NCBI GenBank assembly: GCA_910574885.1
Contig: CAJTDD010000021.1
Coordinates: forward strand, 1 to 64,000
Reading direction: 5' to 3'
Length of the DNA: 64,000 nt
From: Lachnospiraceae bacterium
GTDB lineage: Bacteria; Bacillota; Clostridia; Lachnospirales; Lachnospiraceae
The notes under the pieces are model-generated. The model was not told where the DNA came from. It did no database searches and saw only the letters and a program-made list of their open reading frames with translations. Of this stretch, positions 35,405 to 43,655 are shown one piece after another; positions within the stretch are counted from its first letter, which is position 1, and each line of letters starts with the position of its first letter. The translations under genes were made by a program, and so were the position numbers.

Positions 35405-35434
35405 CATTATGAAAAAGTATACTTTTTCGTAATG
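35405..35434. repeat. Palindrome L of the candidate inversion switch
   Basis: A 30-bp near-palindrome (CATTATGAAAAAGTAT then its complement, one mismatched pair) overlapping the leader of the TnpB-like gene. It agrees with palindrome R (35543-35572) at 28 of 30 positions. Small serine recombinases bind such short symmetric sites as dimers and cut at the central two bases (AT here). Confidence 0.8.
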
Positions 35435-35488
35435 ATTTTCATAGGAAAATTTTTAGATAAATATTACAATAAATGGGTGTTAAGTTTA

Positions 35489-35517
35489 TTGACGTATTGT
35501 CGATAATATATTAGAAT
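35489..35517 (+). promoter_or_regulatory. Sigma-70-type promoter inside the switch
   Basis: TTGACG at 35489-35494, spacer of exactly 17, TAGAAT at 35512-35517. In the sequenced orientation, transcription would start near 35524 and meet the palindrome R hairpin within about 20 bases. Confidence 0.75.
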
Positions 35518-35540
35518 GATTAAGAAATTGAAGGAATCTC

Positions 35541-35590
35541 GCCATTACGAAAAAGTATGCTTTTTCGTAATGGCTCTTTTTATTTATTCT
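35541..35590 (+). terminator. Palindrome R: recombination site and intrinsic terminator
   Basis: A perfect 15-bp stem (35541-35555 with 35560-35574), loop TATG, followed by TCTTTTTATTTATTCTTT. This is a good rho-independent terminator on the plus strand. It would stop transcripts from the internal promoter in the present orientation. Palindrome L lacks a T run, so the opposite orientation would read through into the TnpB-like gene. The inner 30 bases (35543-35572) match palindrome L. Confidence 0.7.
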
Positions 35591-35665
35591 TTCTATAAAA
35601 TATTCTAAAATTTCACCGTGTCAAAAATCAACATCTTTGTTCTTCCCCCATTCCAGATTAAAATA

Positions 35666-35704
35666 GTATCAAAGCGATTTACACATACAATCGCTTCGAT
35701 ATAC
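35666..35704. promoter_or_regulatory. Inverted repeat before the recombinase gene
   Basis: GTATCAAAGCGATT (35666-35679) faces AATCGCTTCGATATAC (35689-35704), giving an 8-bp perfect inner match with outer partial match. It ends seven bases before the GGAGG ribosome binding site, so it is a possible autoregulatory operator or a recombinase accessory site. Confidence 0.5.
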
Positions 35705-35724
35705 AAAAGAGGAGGTTGAAATGA

Positions 35725-36339
35725 ATGATATACGGATATGTGCGTGTAAGCACAAGGGAGCAGAACGAGGACAGGCAGATGCTTGCCTTGAACGAGAAAG
35801 CGGTGCCGGAGCAGAATATTTATATAGACAAGCAGTCCGGCAAGGATTTTAAGCGTCCTATGTACAACAGGATGCTCAAGAAATTAAGAGAGGACGATTT
35901 AATCTATGTAAAGAGCATTGACCGCCTTGGACGAAATTACGAGGAAATACTTGAGCAATGGCGTATTCTGACGAAAGAAAAAAAAGTAGACATTGTTGTT
36001 CTTGACATGGAACTTTTAGACACCAGGAGGGGCAAGGATCTAATGGGAACCTTTCTTAGCGATATTGTGCTGCAGGTACTTTCTTTCGTGGCAGAAAATG
36101 AAAGGAAGAATATCCGAGAACGTCAAAAAGAAGGAATCGAGGCAGCAAAATTGCGGGGCGTACAGTTTGGGCGCCCCAAACGGGATGTGCCGGACGACTT
36201 CATTCAGATTTGCTGCAGATGGAGAAGCGGACAGATTCTTGGAAAAGAGGCGGCAAAACTTTGCGGAATGCCGTTGACTACATTTTATGGAAGAGCAAGA
36301 GAACAGATAAAAGTATTAAAGCAGACGTGTGAGTATTAA
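35725..36339 (+). CDS. Small serine recombinase (resolvase/invertase type)
   Basis: 204 residues. The N-terminal catalytic domain is 'MIYGYVRVSTREQNEDRQ' with nucleophile S9, followed by 'DLIYVKSIDRLGRNYEEIL' (conserved DRLGR) and 'FVAENERKNIRERQKEGI' (the long E helix). The C-terminal about 45 residues hold a helix-turn-helix ('GKEAAKLCGMPLTTFYGR'). This order fits Hin/Pin/resolvase proteins, not IS607 TnpA, which carries its DNA-binding domain first. GGAGG lies nine bases before the start. Next to the paired palindromes, a DNA inversion role is likely. Confidence 0.9.
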   Translation: MIYGYVRVSTREQNEDRQMLALNEKAVPEQNIYIDKQSGKDFKRPMYNRMLKKLREDDLIYVKSIDRLGRNYEEILEQWRILTKEKKVDIVVLDMELLDTRRGKDLMGTFLSDIVLQVLSFVAENERKNIRERQKEGIEAAKLRGVQFGRPKRDVPDDFIQICCRWRSGQILGKEAAKLCGMPLTTFYGRAREQIKVLKQTCEY

Positions 36340-36835
36340 TACAGGACTGTGATGGGGCTGACGGAAATGATATATTTCTACGCCATACCTCTTTGCAGAA
36401 AATAACATTTCCCGACGCCCCAGTGTTTTGGACAGCGCAGATAACTTCCTTAGAAGTATGTTGTCAATACACCTGTAAGTGATGTAACCCATTAGCGTTT
36501 CAAACATCATCACAAGGCATCGCCAACCAGTGTTTTGATAAACTCCTGCTTCGCAAAAAGGATCTGTATTAGTTCGTTCTCCTGCTGCCAGTTCAGCGGT
36601 TCGGAATGACAGCAGGTGTTGCGCAGCCGACGAAATTTTTCTAACTCCTCGGCACACGATATACCGTGATCTGTTTCGTATGCGTTTCTCTTTCGGCCGC
36701 TTTTGAACAAAACTCACGACTGTCCCCGTTATCCATTTTTATCATCCCTTGTTGCTATTTCTTGTCAAAAGTACTTTATTTATTTTCAGATATAATATAC
36801 CACTATAAAAGAATAAAACCAACAATATTCAGAAC
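36340..36835. other. Intergenic stretch with doubtful short reading frames
   Basis: About 500 bases between the recombinase and queA. Besides the 66-residue frame listed separately, a 31-residue frame (minus, ATG 36733-36735 to stop at 36640, with AAGGGA upstream) overlaps it. I see no clear terminator, RNA or insertion sequence. The region may hold a decayed gene. Confidence 0.4.
36510..36710 (-). CDS. Possible small protein or gene remnant
   Basis: A 66-residue frame of soluble, helix-prone composition ('ISCAEELEKFRRLRNTC', 'WQQENELIQILFAKQEF'). The only start is TTG and no ribosome binding site is clear. It overlaps an upstream 31-residue frame with an ATG start, so it could be the second half of a frameshifted gene. 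Family not recognised. Confidence 0.35.
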   Translation of the reverse strand: MFKSGRKRNAYETDHGISCAEELEKFRRLRNTCCHSEPLNWQQENELIQILFAKQEFIKTLVGDAL

Positions 36836-37861
36836 TCACACCACCAGCATTGCATCCCCAAACGAAAAGAACCGATACCGCTCCCTCACAGCCTCCTCAT
36901 AAGCCTCCAACACCTTCTTGCGTCCCGCCAGGGCGGACACCAGCATAATCAGCGTAGATTCCGGCAGATGGAAATTCGTAATCAAGCAATCCAGCACCTT
37001 GAACCGATACCCCGGATAGATGAAAATCTCCGTCCATCCACTGCACGCCGCAAGTTCCCCGTTCTCGTCTGCCGCAGATTCCACCGTCCGGCAGCTTGTA
37101 GTCCCCACACAGACGACCCGTTTTCCGTTCGCCTTCGCCCGGTTGATTTTATCCGCCGCCTCCTGATCAATCTGATAAAATTCCGAATGCATATGATGGT
37201 CGGTAATCTCGTCCACCTTCACAGGGCGGAACGTCCCCAGTCCTACATGCAGCGTCACTTTCGCAATATCCACTCCCTGCCTTTCAATCTTTTTTAGCAG
37301 CTCAGGCGTGAAATGCAGCCCTGCCGTGGGCGCGGCCGCCGAACCTGTATGCGCCGCATATACAGTCTGGTAACGGTTCTTGTCCTCAAGCTGGTGGGTG
37401 ATGTAAGGAGGTAGAGGCATCTGCCCTAACTGGTCTAAGATTTCCTCAAAAATCCCCTGATAAGTAAACTGAATCAAACGGTTTCCTTCTTCTACCACAT
37501 CCACTACCTCGCCGGTCAAAAGCCCGCCGCCAAAAATAATCTTCGTTCCGACCTTCGCCTTTCTTCCCGGCTTCACCAGCGTTTCCCATACATTATTTTC
37601 TTTCCGTTTTAGTAAAAGTATCTCAATCTTTCCGTTGGTTCCCTCCCTGGAACCAATCAGCCTTGCCGGAAGAACCTTCGTGTCATTAATCACCAGACAG
37701 TCGCCCTCATGGAGATATTCTGTAATATCCCGGAACACACGATGCGAAATAACTCCAGACTCCTTGTCAAGTACAAGGAGCCTGGAGCTTTCCCGATCCA
37801 CTAAGGGGTCCTGCGCTATCAATTCTTCCGGCAATTCATAGTAAAAATCCTGTCGTTTCAT
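36836..37861 (-). CDS. queA: tRNA preQ1(34) S-adenosylmethionine ribosyltransferase-isomerase
   Basis: 341 residues, the normal QueA length. '[15 protein letters not shown]' at the start, 'SRLLVLD', '[15 protein letters not shown]', '[14 protein letters not shown]' and '[17 protein letters not shown]' are the family blocks. It transfers and isomerises the ribosyl part of S-adenosylmethionine onto preQ1 at the wobble base of tRNAs for Asp, Asn, His and Tyr, forming epoxyqueuosine. Start is ATG with an upstream GGAA. It is followed downstream by about 100 bases of AT-rich DNA. No tgt is in view. Confidence 0.97.
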   Translation of the reverse strand: MKRQDFYYELPEELIAQDPLVDRESSRLLVLDKESGVISHRVFRDITEYLHEGDCLVINDTKVLPARLIGSREGTNGKIEILLLKRKENNVWETLVKPGRKAKVGTKIIFGGGLLTGEVVDVVEEGNRLIQFTYQGIFEEILDQLGQMPLPPYITHQLEDKNRYQTVYAAHTGSAAAPTAGLHFTPELLKKIERQGVDIAKVTLHVGLGTFRPVKVDEITDHHMHSEFYQIDQEAADKINRAKANGKRVVCVGTTSCRTVESAADENGELAACSGWTEIFIYPGYRFKVLDCLITNFHLPESTLIMLVSALAGRKKVLEAYEEAVRERYRFFSFGDAMLVV

Positions 37862-37885
37862 TTTAATATGAATTCCTTCCTTAAT

Positions 37886-38668
37886 CTATAATTCACCTTT
37901 TTCGGATTCTGTCCTGTCATTCTCCGGCATTTTCCCAAAAACTTCCACCGGATTCCCATCCTTTTCCTTCTCTGGTAGAGGACTTCCTCCGTGCGGCATC
38001 TGTCCATACCCCTTTCCCGGCGCAGTACCTTCTCCTGCCGGCATATTTCCATTCGCATTTCCGTACGGAGATATCGGGCCATAGGCAGACGGTCCATTCC
38101 CCCCGGACGGTCTTCCGTAGGGCGAAACAGGCGGCGCAGGCGGTACGGGTGGTATGGGCGGATACGCAGCCATAGCCTGATACTTAGGAACCACTTTAAT
38201 CCTCTTCCCATAGACCACCCTGGTATCGCAGATCATATCGTGAAGGCCTCTCTTCTCCCGGTCTACCCCCGCCATAATATAACCAATCCCAATCGACAGC
38301 CCGCACAGAAACCTTCCCACCGTTTCCCGGTACAAAATACTGACAAACGTAAGTTTCCGGTTTCCATCCGCAGGGACCACCCTGAGGTTCATAAGCCGTT
38401 TTCCCGGCGTCGTCTCTGTATAATAGGTAAGCAGGATAAAATAAGCGACCTGCAGCAAATACAATATCGTATCTTTTACCGTATACTGGAACAGCCACCT
38501 TGTCCGAAACAGACCTCCTCCCGCGAAGGACATTATCCCTATAACCAGATTAACGAACAAAAGCCCAATCCAGACAATACCAAGGTCAATCAGGTATGCC
38601 GCCAGACGCACCCAAAATCCTGCGAACTCTAATTCCTGCCTGCCGCGGTTAGCGTAATTGTTCTGCAT
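37886..38668 (-). CDS. RDD-family membrane protein with proline-rich tail
   Basis: 260 residues. An RDD domain (about 15-155) begins 'FAGFWVRLAAYLIDLGIVWIG' and has three or so hydrophobic segments, with 'PGKRLMNLRVV' between them and 'GLHDMICDTRVV' closing the domain. The C-terminal about 95 residues are low-complexity Pro/Gly-rich ('PPIPPVPPAPPVSP'). RDD proteins are membrane proteins of mostly undefined transport or stress function. The first 20 bases overlap the end of sppA, so the two are probably co-transcribed. Confidence 0.85.
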   Translation of the reverse strand: MQNNYANRGRQELEFAGFWVRLAAYLIDLGIVWIGLLFVNLVIGIMSFAGGGLFRTRWLFQYTVKDTILYLLQVAYFILLTYYTETTPGKRLMNLRVVPADGNRKLTFVSILYRETVGRFLCGLSIGIGYIMAGVDREKRGLHDMICDTRVVYGKRIKVVPKYQAMAAYPPIPPVPPAPPVSPYGRPSGGNGPSAYGPISPYGNANGNMPAGEGTAPGKGYGQMPHGGSPLPEKEKDGNPVEVFGKMPENDRTESEKGEL

Positions 38669-39626
38669 AGTACATCGGCACCCCGCTTTCCATCTCTGCC
38701 GCAGTCTCTTTTAAGATCTGCGCTTCTGACTTGGGAATCACACTTTCGATTTTTGCAAACAGAGAGGTAAAGAAATCAAGCTCTCTCTCCTGCTCATAGA
38801 ATTGATAGACCCCAAGCTCACTGCTCATTGCCGCTGTCATATCCTCGTAAAGACTGATTTCATCAATCAATCCCTTCTCCAACGCCTGGCTCGCCGTGTA
38901 GACACGTCCGTCTGCAATCGCCCTCACCGCCGCATCCTCCATGCCGCGCCCTTCTGACACGATACCCACGAACTTATTGTAATATTCATCCACCTGCTCC
39001 TGATAGATAGCAATCTGCTCCTCCGTCATCTTAGAGCTGTCCTTATACTCCCCGCTGGTGATACTAAAATAACGAATCCCTAACTTCTCGTAGAGGCCAG
39101 TCATGTCAAATCCGGACATAATGACTCCAATCGAACCGGTGGTGGTATTGGGATTGGCGTAAATCTTATCCGCCGCCATAGAAATCATATATCCTCCCGA
39201 CGCCGCATAATGCGCCATATAATCCCAAATCGGGCGTCCCGTCTCTTCCTTATATTCTTTCAGTTTCAGGTACAGCTCCTCCGACTCATACACCGTTCCG
39301 CCCGGGGAATCCACATAGAGCAGGATTCCCTTGTTATCGCTGTCGTCCATCAGGTTATCAATATAGTCAAGAGTCGTGATATGCTGATACCCCACAGGCA
39401 CATCGAACACCCCTGTTTCTGTCTGTTCCTGAATCGTGCCTTGTACCGTCACGATTGCAATATAGTCGCCGCTGGGCGGATTGAATCCGTCCACCTCCGT
39501 CAACAGTTCCCCCATGCTTTCCTTTAGTATCTTCTCTGACCACGTATTGGTCAGTACGCTGGATACTCCTACCATGATAAATAAGATTGCCGCTATGACC
39601 AAACCGCCTATCTGTTTTTTATTCAT
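38649..39626 (-). CDS. sppA: Signal peptide peptidase SppA (S49 family)
   Basis: 325 residues from ATG 39624-39626 (GGGGA upstream); an in-frame ATG 24 bases earlier has no better site. One N-terminal membrane anchor ('GGLVIAAILFIMVGVSSVL') precedes the S49 domain: 'GILLYVDSPGGTVYESEEL', 'AASGGYMISMAADKIYANP' and 'TTTGSIGVIMSG'. The serine in TGSIG and the lysine-bearing segment give the Ser/Lys dyad that degrades leftover signal peptides at the membrane. Short single-domain form, as in Bacillus SppA. Confidence 0.93.
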   Translation of the reverse strand: MNKKQIGGLVIAAILFIMVGVSSVLTNTWSEKILKESMGELLTEVDGFNPPSGDYIAIVTVQGTIQEQTETGVFDVPVGYQHITTLDYIDNLMDDSDNKGILLYVDSPGGTVYESEELYLKLKEYKEETGRPIWDYMAHYAASGGYMISMAADKIYANPNTTTGSIGVIMSGFDMTGLYEKLGIRYFSITSGEYKDSSKMTEEQIAIYQEQVDEYYNKFVGIVSEGRGMEDAAVRAIADGRVYTASQALEKGLIDEISLYEDMTAAMSSELGVYQFYEQERELDFFTSLFAKIESVIPKSEAQILKETAAEMESGVPMYYAEQLR

Positions 39627-39686
39627 TTCTAATCCCCATTTCTGCAGCATGTTTGAAACATACTTTCTGCCTTTTCAAACGCGCAA

Positions 39687-42107
39687 TTATTTCCGCAGCT
39701 CGATTCCCATAGCTTCCAAAGCCTTCAGGATTCTGCCCATGGCCTCCGTTACCTCTGCGTCCTCCAGCGTCTTATCCTTTGCGCGGAATACGATGGAATA
39801 TGCCACAGACTTATATCCTTCCTTAATCTGCGCACCCTCGTAGAGGTCGAACAGGCCATAGCTCTCCAGATACTCGCCGCCCTTCTTCTCAATCACGTCC
39901 TCAATCTGTCCTACCAGTATCTCCTTAGGCATCACCATACTGATATCACGGTTCACGGACGGGAACCTGGCAATTCCAGTATACTTCCGGTCAAATGTGG
40001 CCCGCTTTACAATCTCCGGCATATCCAGCACTGCAACATAGGCTTTCGTCCCGATACCATAGGCGTCTGCAATGTCCGGATGGACCTCTCCCAGATAGCC
40101 GACCACTGTGCCGTCATAGATGATATTGGCCTGACGCCCCGGATGAAGATAAGGCTTGCCGGAATTGGGGTCATAGACTTCCTTCTGGTTCATTCCGATT
40201 TTCTCAAAGAACTCCTCCACAACACCCTTCATGCTGAAGAAATCTCCGTCCCCGTACATTCCAAGGGTAAACTGCATCCGTTCCTCGGGAAGCTCCGTCA
40301 AAGGCAGTGCTTTCGGCAGATAAATATTCCCCAGCTCATACAGCCGGACATTCTTGTTTCTTCTATTATAATTGGTAGCGAGGGATGTCAGCATCCCGTT
40401 CAGGGAAGTAGTGCGCATAATGCTGTAATCCTCACCTAAGGGATTCATAATCTCTACCGTCCTGCGAAGAGGAGAATCCTGTGGAATCCGCAGCTTGTCG
40501 AACACTTTCGGGCTTTCAAAGGAATAGGTCATGCCCTGGCTGAATCCGCAGAATTCCGCGATGTCTCTTGCCACCTCTTCCACACGCAGCTTAAAGGACA
40601 GCTTTCCGGTGGTCGCCTCCCCTCTTGGAAGCGTGGTCGGGATATTGTCATACCCATAGAACCTTGCCACCTCTTCCGCAAGGTCGGCAAGACGGAACAG
40701 GTCGTGGCGGAAGGTGGGCGCGATGACTTCGCTTGCCGCCTCGTCGAAGCCAAGCCCAATCTTCTCGAAATAGCCAAGCATCTCCTCCTTGGAAATATCT
40801 GTCCCCAGAAGACGGTTGATTTCCTCTGCATCAAAGGGAACTCTCACCGGCTCTTTCTTCTTGCCGTAGACGTCTACGGTGCCGCCTACGACTTCACCGG
40901 CCCCCAGCTCTTCTACTAACTGGCAGGCGCGGTCGATTGCCGCTTTCGCATTGTTCGGGTCAAGCCCCTTCTCGAACTTACCGGAAGCATCGGTTCGCAG
41001 GCCGATTTTCTTACTGGATTTACGGATATTCGTCCCGTCAAAACATGCAGCCTCGAACAGCATGGTCTTTACATCGTCCGTGATCATGGAATTTTCACCT
41101 CCCATGATTCCCGCAATGCCAATCGACTTCTCGCCGTCGCAGATCATCAGCACAGACTCATCCATTTCCCGCTCCTGCCCGTCTAAGGTGGTGAACTTCT
41201 CCCCCTTCGCAGCAGTGCGCACGATAATCTCCCGCCCGGCAATGGTATCTAAATCATATGCGTGCATGGGCTGGCCGTATTCTTCCATCACGTAGTTGGT
41301 AATGTCAACCAGATTATTAATCGGGCGGATTCCCACAGATGCAAGACGTCTCTGCATCCATTTCGGGGACGGGCCGATTTTGATATTCTTCACGACCCTT
41401 GCACAGTACCTTGGGCAAAGGTCATTGTCCTTGACCGTAACCTTGATGAAGTCGCCAACATCCTCACCATTTCCTGTCTCTGTCACTACGGGCGGATGAA
41501 ATTCCTTGCCAAATGTAGCCGCCGCTTCCCGTGCGATTCCTACCACGCTGAAACAGTCTACACGGTTGGAAGTCACCTCATACTCGAACACCACGTCGTT
41601 AAGCCCCAGGGCCTCTACCGCATTTGCCCCCACAAGCGCATCCTCCGGGAAAATGTAGATGCCTTCTTCCGGCGCCTCCGGATACATATCGCGGTTAGAG
41701 CCAAGCTCTTCGATGGAACACATCATGCCCCGGCTCTCAATCCCCCTAAGTTTTCCTTTCTTAATCTTCACGCCTCCGGCAACGCGGCTCCCCGGCTCAT
41801 GCCCTCCGGCGACCCGTCCTCCGTCCAGCACCACCGGGACCTTGTCTTTCTCATGCACGTTCTTTGCGCCTGTCACAATCTGGACAGACTCATTTCCTAC
41901 ATTGACCTGACAGACAATCAACTTGTCTGCGTCCGGATGTTTCTCAATCTTGTCAATCTGGCCAATCACAATCTTATCCAGATCGGCGTCCAACACCTCG
42001 TATCCTTCTACCTTGGTTCCGGATAATGTCATTGCATCCGTATATTCCTGTGCAGTGGCTTCAAGCCCCGGAACATACGCTTTTATCCATGATAATGATG
42101 TATTCAT
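39687..42107 (-). CDS. pheT: Phenylalanyl-tRNA synthetase beta subunit
   Basis: 806 residues, full length. It begins 'MNTSLSWIKAYVPGL', then the EMAP/tRNA-binding-like domain ('IVIGQIDKIEKHPDADKL'), B3/B4 core ('SNRVDCFSVVGIAREAAATFG'), B5, and a C-terminal FDX-ACB domain ('RFPSVNRDISMVMP'). It pairs with PheS in an alpha2beta2 enzyme that charges tRNA-Phe, and includes the editing site for misacylated Tyr. It starts 24 bases after pheS on the same transcript. Confidence 0.98.
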   Translation of the reverse strand: MNTSLSWIKAYVPGLEATAQEYTDAMTLSGTKVEGYEVLDADLDKIVIGQIDKIEKHPDADKLIVCQVNVGNESVQIVTGAKNVHEKDKVPVVLDGGRVAGGHEPGSRVAGGVKIKKGKLRGIESRGMMCSIEELGSNRDMYPEAPEEGIYIFPEDALVGANAVEALGLNDVVFEYEVTSNRVDCFSVVGIAREAAATFGKEFHPPVVTETGNGEDVGDFIKVTVKDNDLCPRYCARVVKNIKIGPSPKWMQRRLASVGIRPINNLVDITNYVMEEYGQPMHAYDLDTIAGREIIVRTAAKGEKFTTLDGQEREMDESVLMICDGEKSIGIAGIMGGENSMITDDVKTMLFEAACFDGTNIRKSSKKIGLRTDASGKFEKGLDPNNAKAAIDRACQLVEELGAGEVVGGTVDVYGKKKEPVRVPFDAEEINRLLGTDISKEEMLGYFEKIGLGFDEAASEVIAPTFRHDLFRLADLAEEVARFYGYDNIPTTLPRGEATTGKLSFKLRVEEVARDIAEFCGFSQGMTYSFESPKVFDKLRIPQDSPLRRTVEIMNPLGEDYSIMRTTSLNGMLTSLATNYNRRNKNVRLYELGNIYLPKALPLTELPEERMQFTLGMYGDGDFFSMKGVVEEFFEKIGMNQKEVYDPNSGKPYLHPGRQANIIYDGTVVGYLGEVHPDIADAYGIGTKAYVAVLDMPEIVKRATFDRKYTGIARFPSVNRDISMVMPKEILVGQIEDVIEKKGGEYLESYGLFDLYEGAQIKEGYKSVAYSIVFRAKDKTLEDAEVTEAMGRILKALEAMGIELRK

Positions 42108-42131
42108 CTTCCTGCTCCTTTCTGCCGCTTC

Positions 42132-43151
42132 TTAGAATTGCTTCAAAAATCTAATATCATTTTCATACAACAGCCTCATATCGTCTATCTCATACTTGAG
42201 CAGCGCGATCCGCTCAAGCCCCACGCCGAACGCGAATCCTGTGTACTCATTGGGGTCGATCCCGCACATTTCCAGCACATGAGGATGCACCATGCCGCAG
42301 CCAAGAATCTCAATCCATCCGGACCCTTTACAGAAACGGCATCCCTTTCCCCCACATTTGAAACAGGTAACGTCCACCTCTGCGCTTGGTTCTGTAAATG
42401 GGAAATGGTGGGGACGGAACTTCGTCTTCGTGTCCGGCCCGAACAGTTCTTTTGCGAATACCTCCAGCGTCCCTTTCAAATCTGCAAAAGAAATGTTCTT
42501 GTCAATGACCAGTCCTTCAATCTGATGGAAGGACGGGGAATGGGTCGCATCCACCTCGTCGGAGCGGAACACCCTTCCCGGCGCAATCATACGGATGGGA
42601 AGCTTCCCCTGCTCCATCACACGCGCCTGAACCGGGGATGTCTGGGTACGCAGCACGATTTCCTTATTGACATAGAAGGTGTCCTGCTCATCCTTGGCCG
42701 GATGCCCGTCGGGGATGTTCAGCTTCTCAAAATTATACAGGTCGTACTCCACGTCCGGCCCCTCGACCACCTCGTAGCCCATGCCGATGAAGATACGCTC
42801 TACCTCTTCTAACGCAATGGTGTTAGGATGCCGGTGTCCCACCATATTTTTCCTGGAAGGGAGCGTAACGTCAATCACTTCCTGCTTCATCTTCTCTTCA
42901 CGGATTGCCCGCTCCATCTTCGCCTTGCTCTCTTCTAAAATGCTCTCGATTGCCTCCCGCGTCTCGTTGACCAGCTGCCCAACCTTGGGGCGCTCTTCGG
43001 GCGCAACATTCTTCATTCCCTTTAATACGGCGGTAAGTTCTCCCTTCTTGCCTAAGAACTTTACACGCACATCATTCAATTTTTCCGGCATGTCGGCAGC
43101 ATTGATTGCCTTCAACGCTTCCTCTTTGATGCTCTGCAATTTCTCCTTCAT
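42132..43151 (-). CDS. pheS: Phenylalanyl-tRNA synthetase alpha subunit
   Basis: 339 residues from ATG 43149-43151, chosen because AAAGGAAG precedes it; the frame is open to 43175. N-terminal coiled coil ('[21 protein letters not shown]'), then class II synthetase motifs: '[12 protein letters not shown]' and '[22 protein letters not shown]' (motif 2), and '[23 protein letters not shown]' (motif 3). Has the Cys-rich '[16 protein letters not shown]' segment of bacterial PheS. Expression is governed by the T-box leader upstream. Confidence 0.98.
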   Translation of the reverse strand: MKEKLQSIKEEALKAINAADMPEKLNDVRVKFLGKKGELTAVLKGMKNVAPEERPKVGQLVNETREAIESILEESKAKMERAIREEKMKQEVIDVTLPSRKNMVGHRHPNTIALEEVERIFIGMGYEVVEGPDVEYDLYNFEKLNIPDGHPAKDEQDTFYVNKEIVLRTQTSPVQARVMEQGKLPIRMIAPGRVFRSDEVDATHSPSFHQIEGLVIDKNISFADLKGTLEVFAKELFGPDTKTKFRPHHFPFTEPSAEVDVTCFKCGGKGCRFCKGSGWIEILGCGMVHPHVLEMCGIDPNEYTGFAFGVGLERIALLKYEIDDMRLLYENDIRFLKQF

Positions 43152-43280
43152 CGCTTCTCTTCCTTTCCTGCTCATTTACAAAATTGTTCCGGTCATTTAC
43201 ACTTTTCCCGGAAACAGTGAAAGACCGCGCGGCCCGTGCGCCGCCTCAGCGGCATGTTTACTCTGCACGGGTCTGCGCAC

Positions 43281-43310
43281 AAAAAAAGCCCATCCCAAAA
43301 AGGGACGAGC
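43281..43310 (-). terminator. T-box terminator hairpin of pheST leader
   Basis: On the minus strand GCTCGTCCC (43302-43310) pairs with GGGATGGGC (43288-43296) around a TTTTT loop, followed by seven T (43281-43287). It competes with the antiterminator built from the T-box core. Confidence 0.9.
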
Positions 43311-43595
43311 AATTACCCGTGGTACCACCCTGATTCCCGCGTAGTCGCACTGGCTTCATGAATGCGGGCGCTCAAACATGCGTAACGTGCATCAAACGGC
43401 ATCTCCTACTACCATAGTATGGCTTCAAATATGCAGCTCGCGCGGGAAATTCGATTCCTGTCTGAACCAAAGGGAACTTACAGCCCGGTGATTCCCTCTC
43501 TCTGTTGGAAAACAGTTCTCTACTTACACGGTCATCGCTTTTCATTTTATGGATACGGATGTGCCGCTTCATATGGAAAGCACATCCGTACGCTT
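43281..43595 (-). promoter_or_regulatory. T-box riboswitch of pheST
   Basis: The leader between the promoter and pheS carries the T-box core AGGGTGGTACCACGGGTAA on the minus strand (43313-43331) immediately before the terminator. Uncharged tRNA-Phe binding would form the antiterminator and switch on pheST. A strong 11-bp hairpin (43554-43590) opens the transcript ahead of Stem I. The Phe specifier (UUC) may lie in the GGTTCAGACAGG stretch; I did not fold it. The leader lies 130 bases before pheS. Confidence 0.93.
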
Positions 43596-43601
43596 CTTAA
43601 A

Positions 43602-43629
43602 ATTATAACATACGAAAAAATGATGTCAA
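43602..43629 (-). promoter_or_regulatory. Promoter of the pheST T-box leader
   Basis: Minus strand: TTGACA (43624-43629), 16-base spacer, TATAAT (43602-43607) with an extended TGT just before it. Both hexamers are perfect consensus. Confidence 0.9.
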
Positions 43630-43655
43630 GTTTTTTTCAAATTTTCAGAATAGTT

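Larger units (their letters stand above)
35405..35572. other. Candidate invertible promoter segment
   Basis: Two matching palindromes, 138 bases centre to centre, bracket an AT-rich segment with a single strong promoter that now points right. The flanking genes diverge: TnpB-like to the left and serine recombinase to the right. Inversion would turn the promoter toward the TnpB-like gene. Because each site is itself symmetric, orientation specificity cannot be read from the sequence, and deletion is also conceivable. Confidence 0.6.

Noticed and set aside
35405..35574. CRISPR-like pair of repeats
   Set aside because: Only two copies, each palindromic, separated by 108 bases holding a promoter; no Cas genes in the window.
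34028..36339. An IS607-type transposon (serine recombinase plus TnpB)
   Set aside because: The recombinase has its catalytic domain first and its helix-turn-helix last, opposite to IS607 TnpA, and the TnpB-like residues are lost. No element ends were recognised.
39210..42110. Long plus-strand frames opposite sppA and pheT
   Set aside because: They mirror well-conserved genes on the minus strand, have no ribosome binding sites and give no recognisable proteins.
43372..43572. 66-residue frame within the pheST leader
   Set aside because: It lies inside the T-box RNA and its sequence is explained by the stems.
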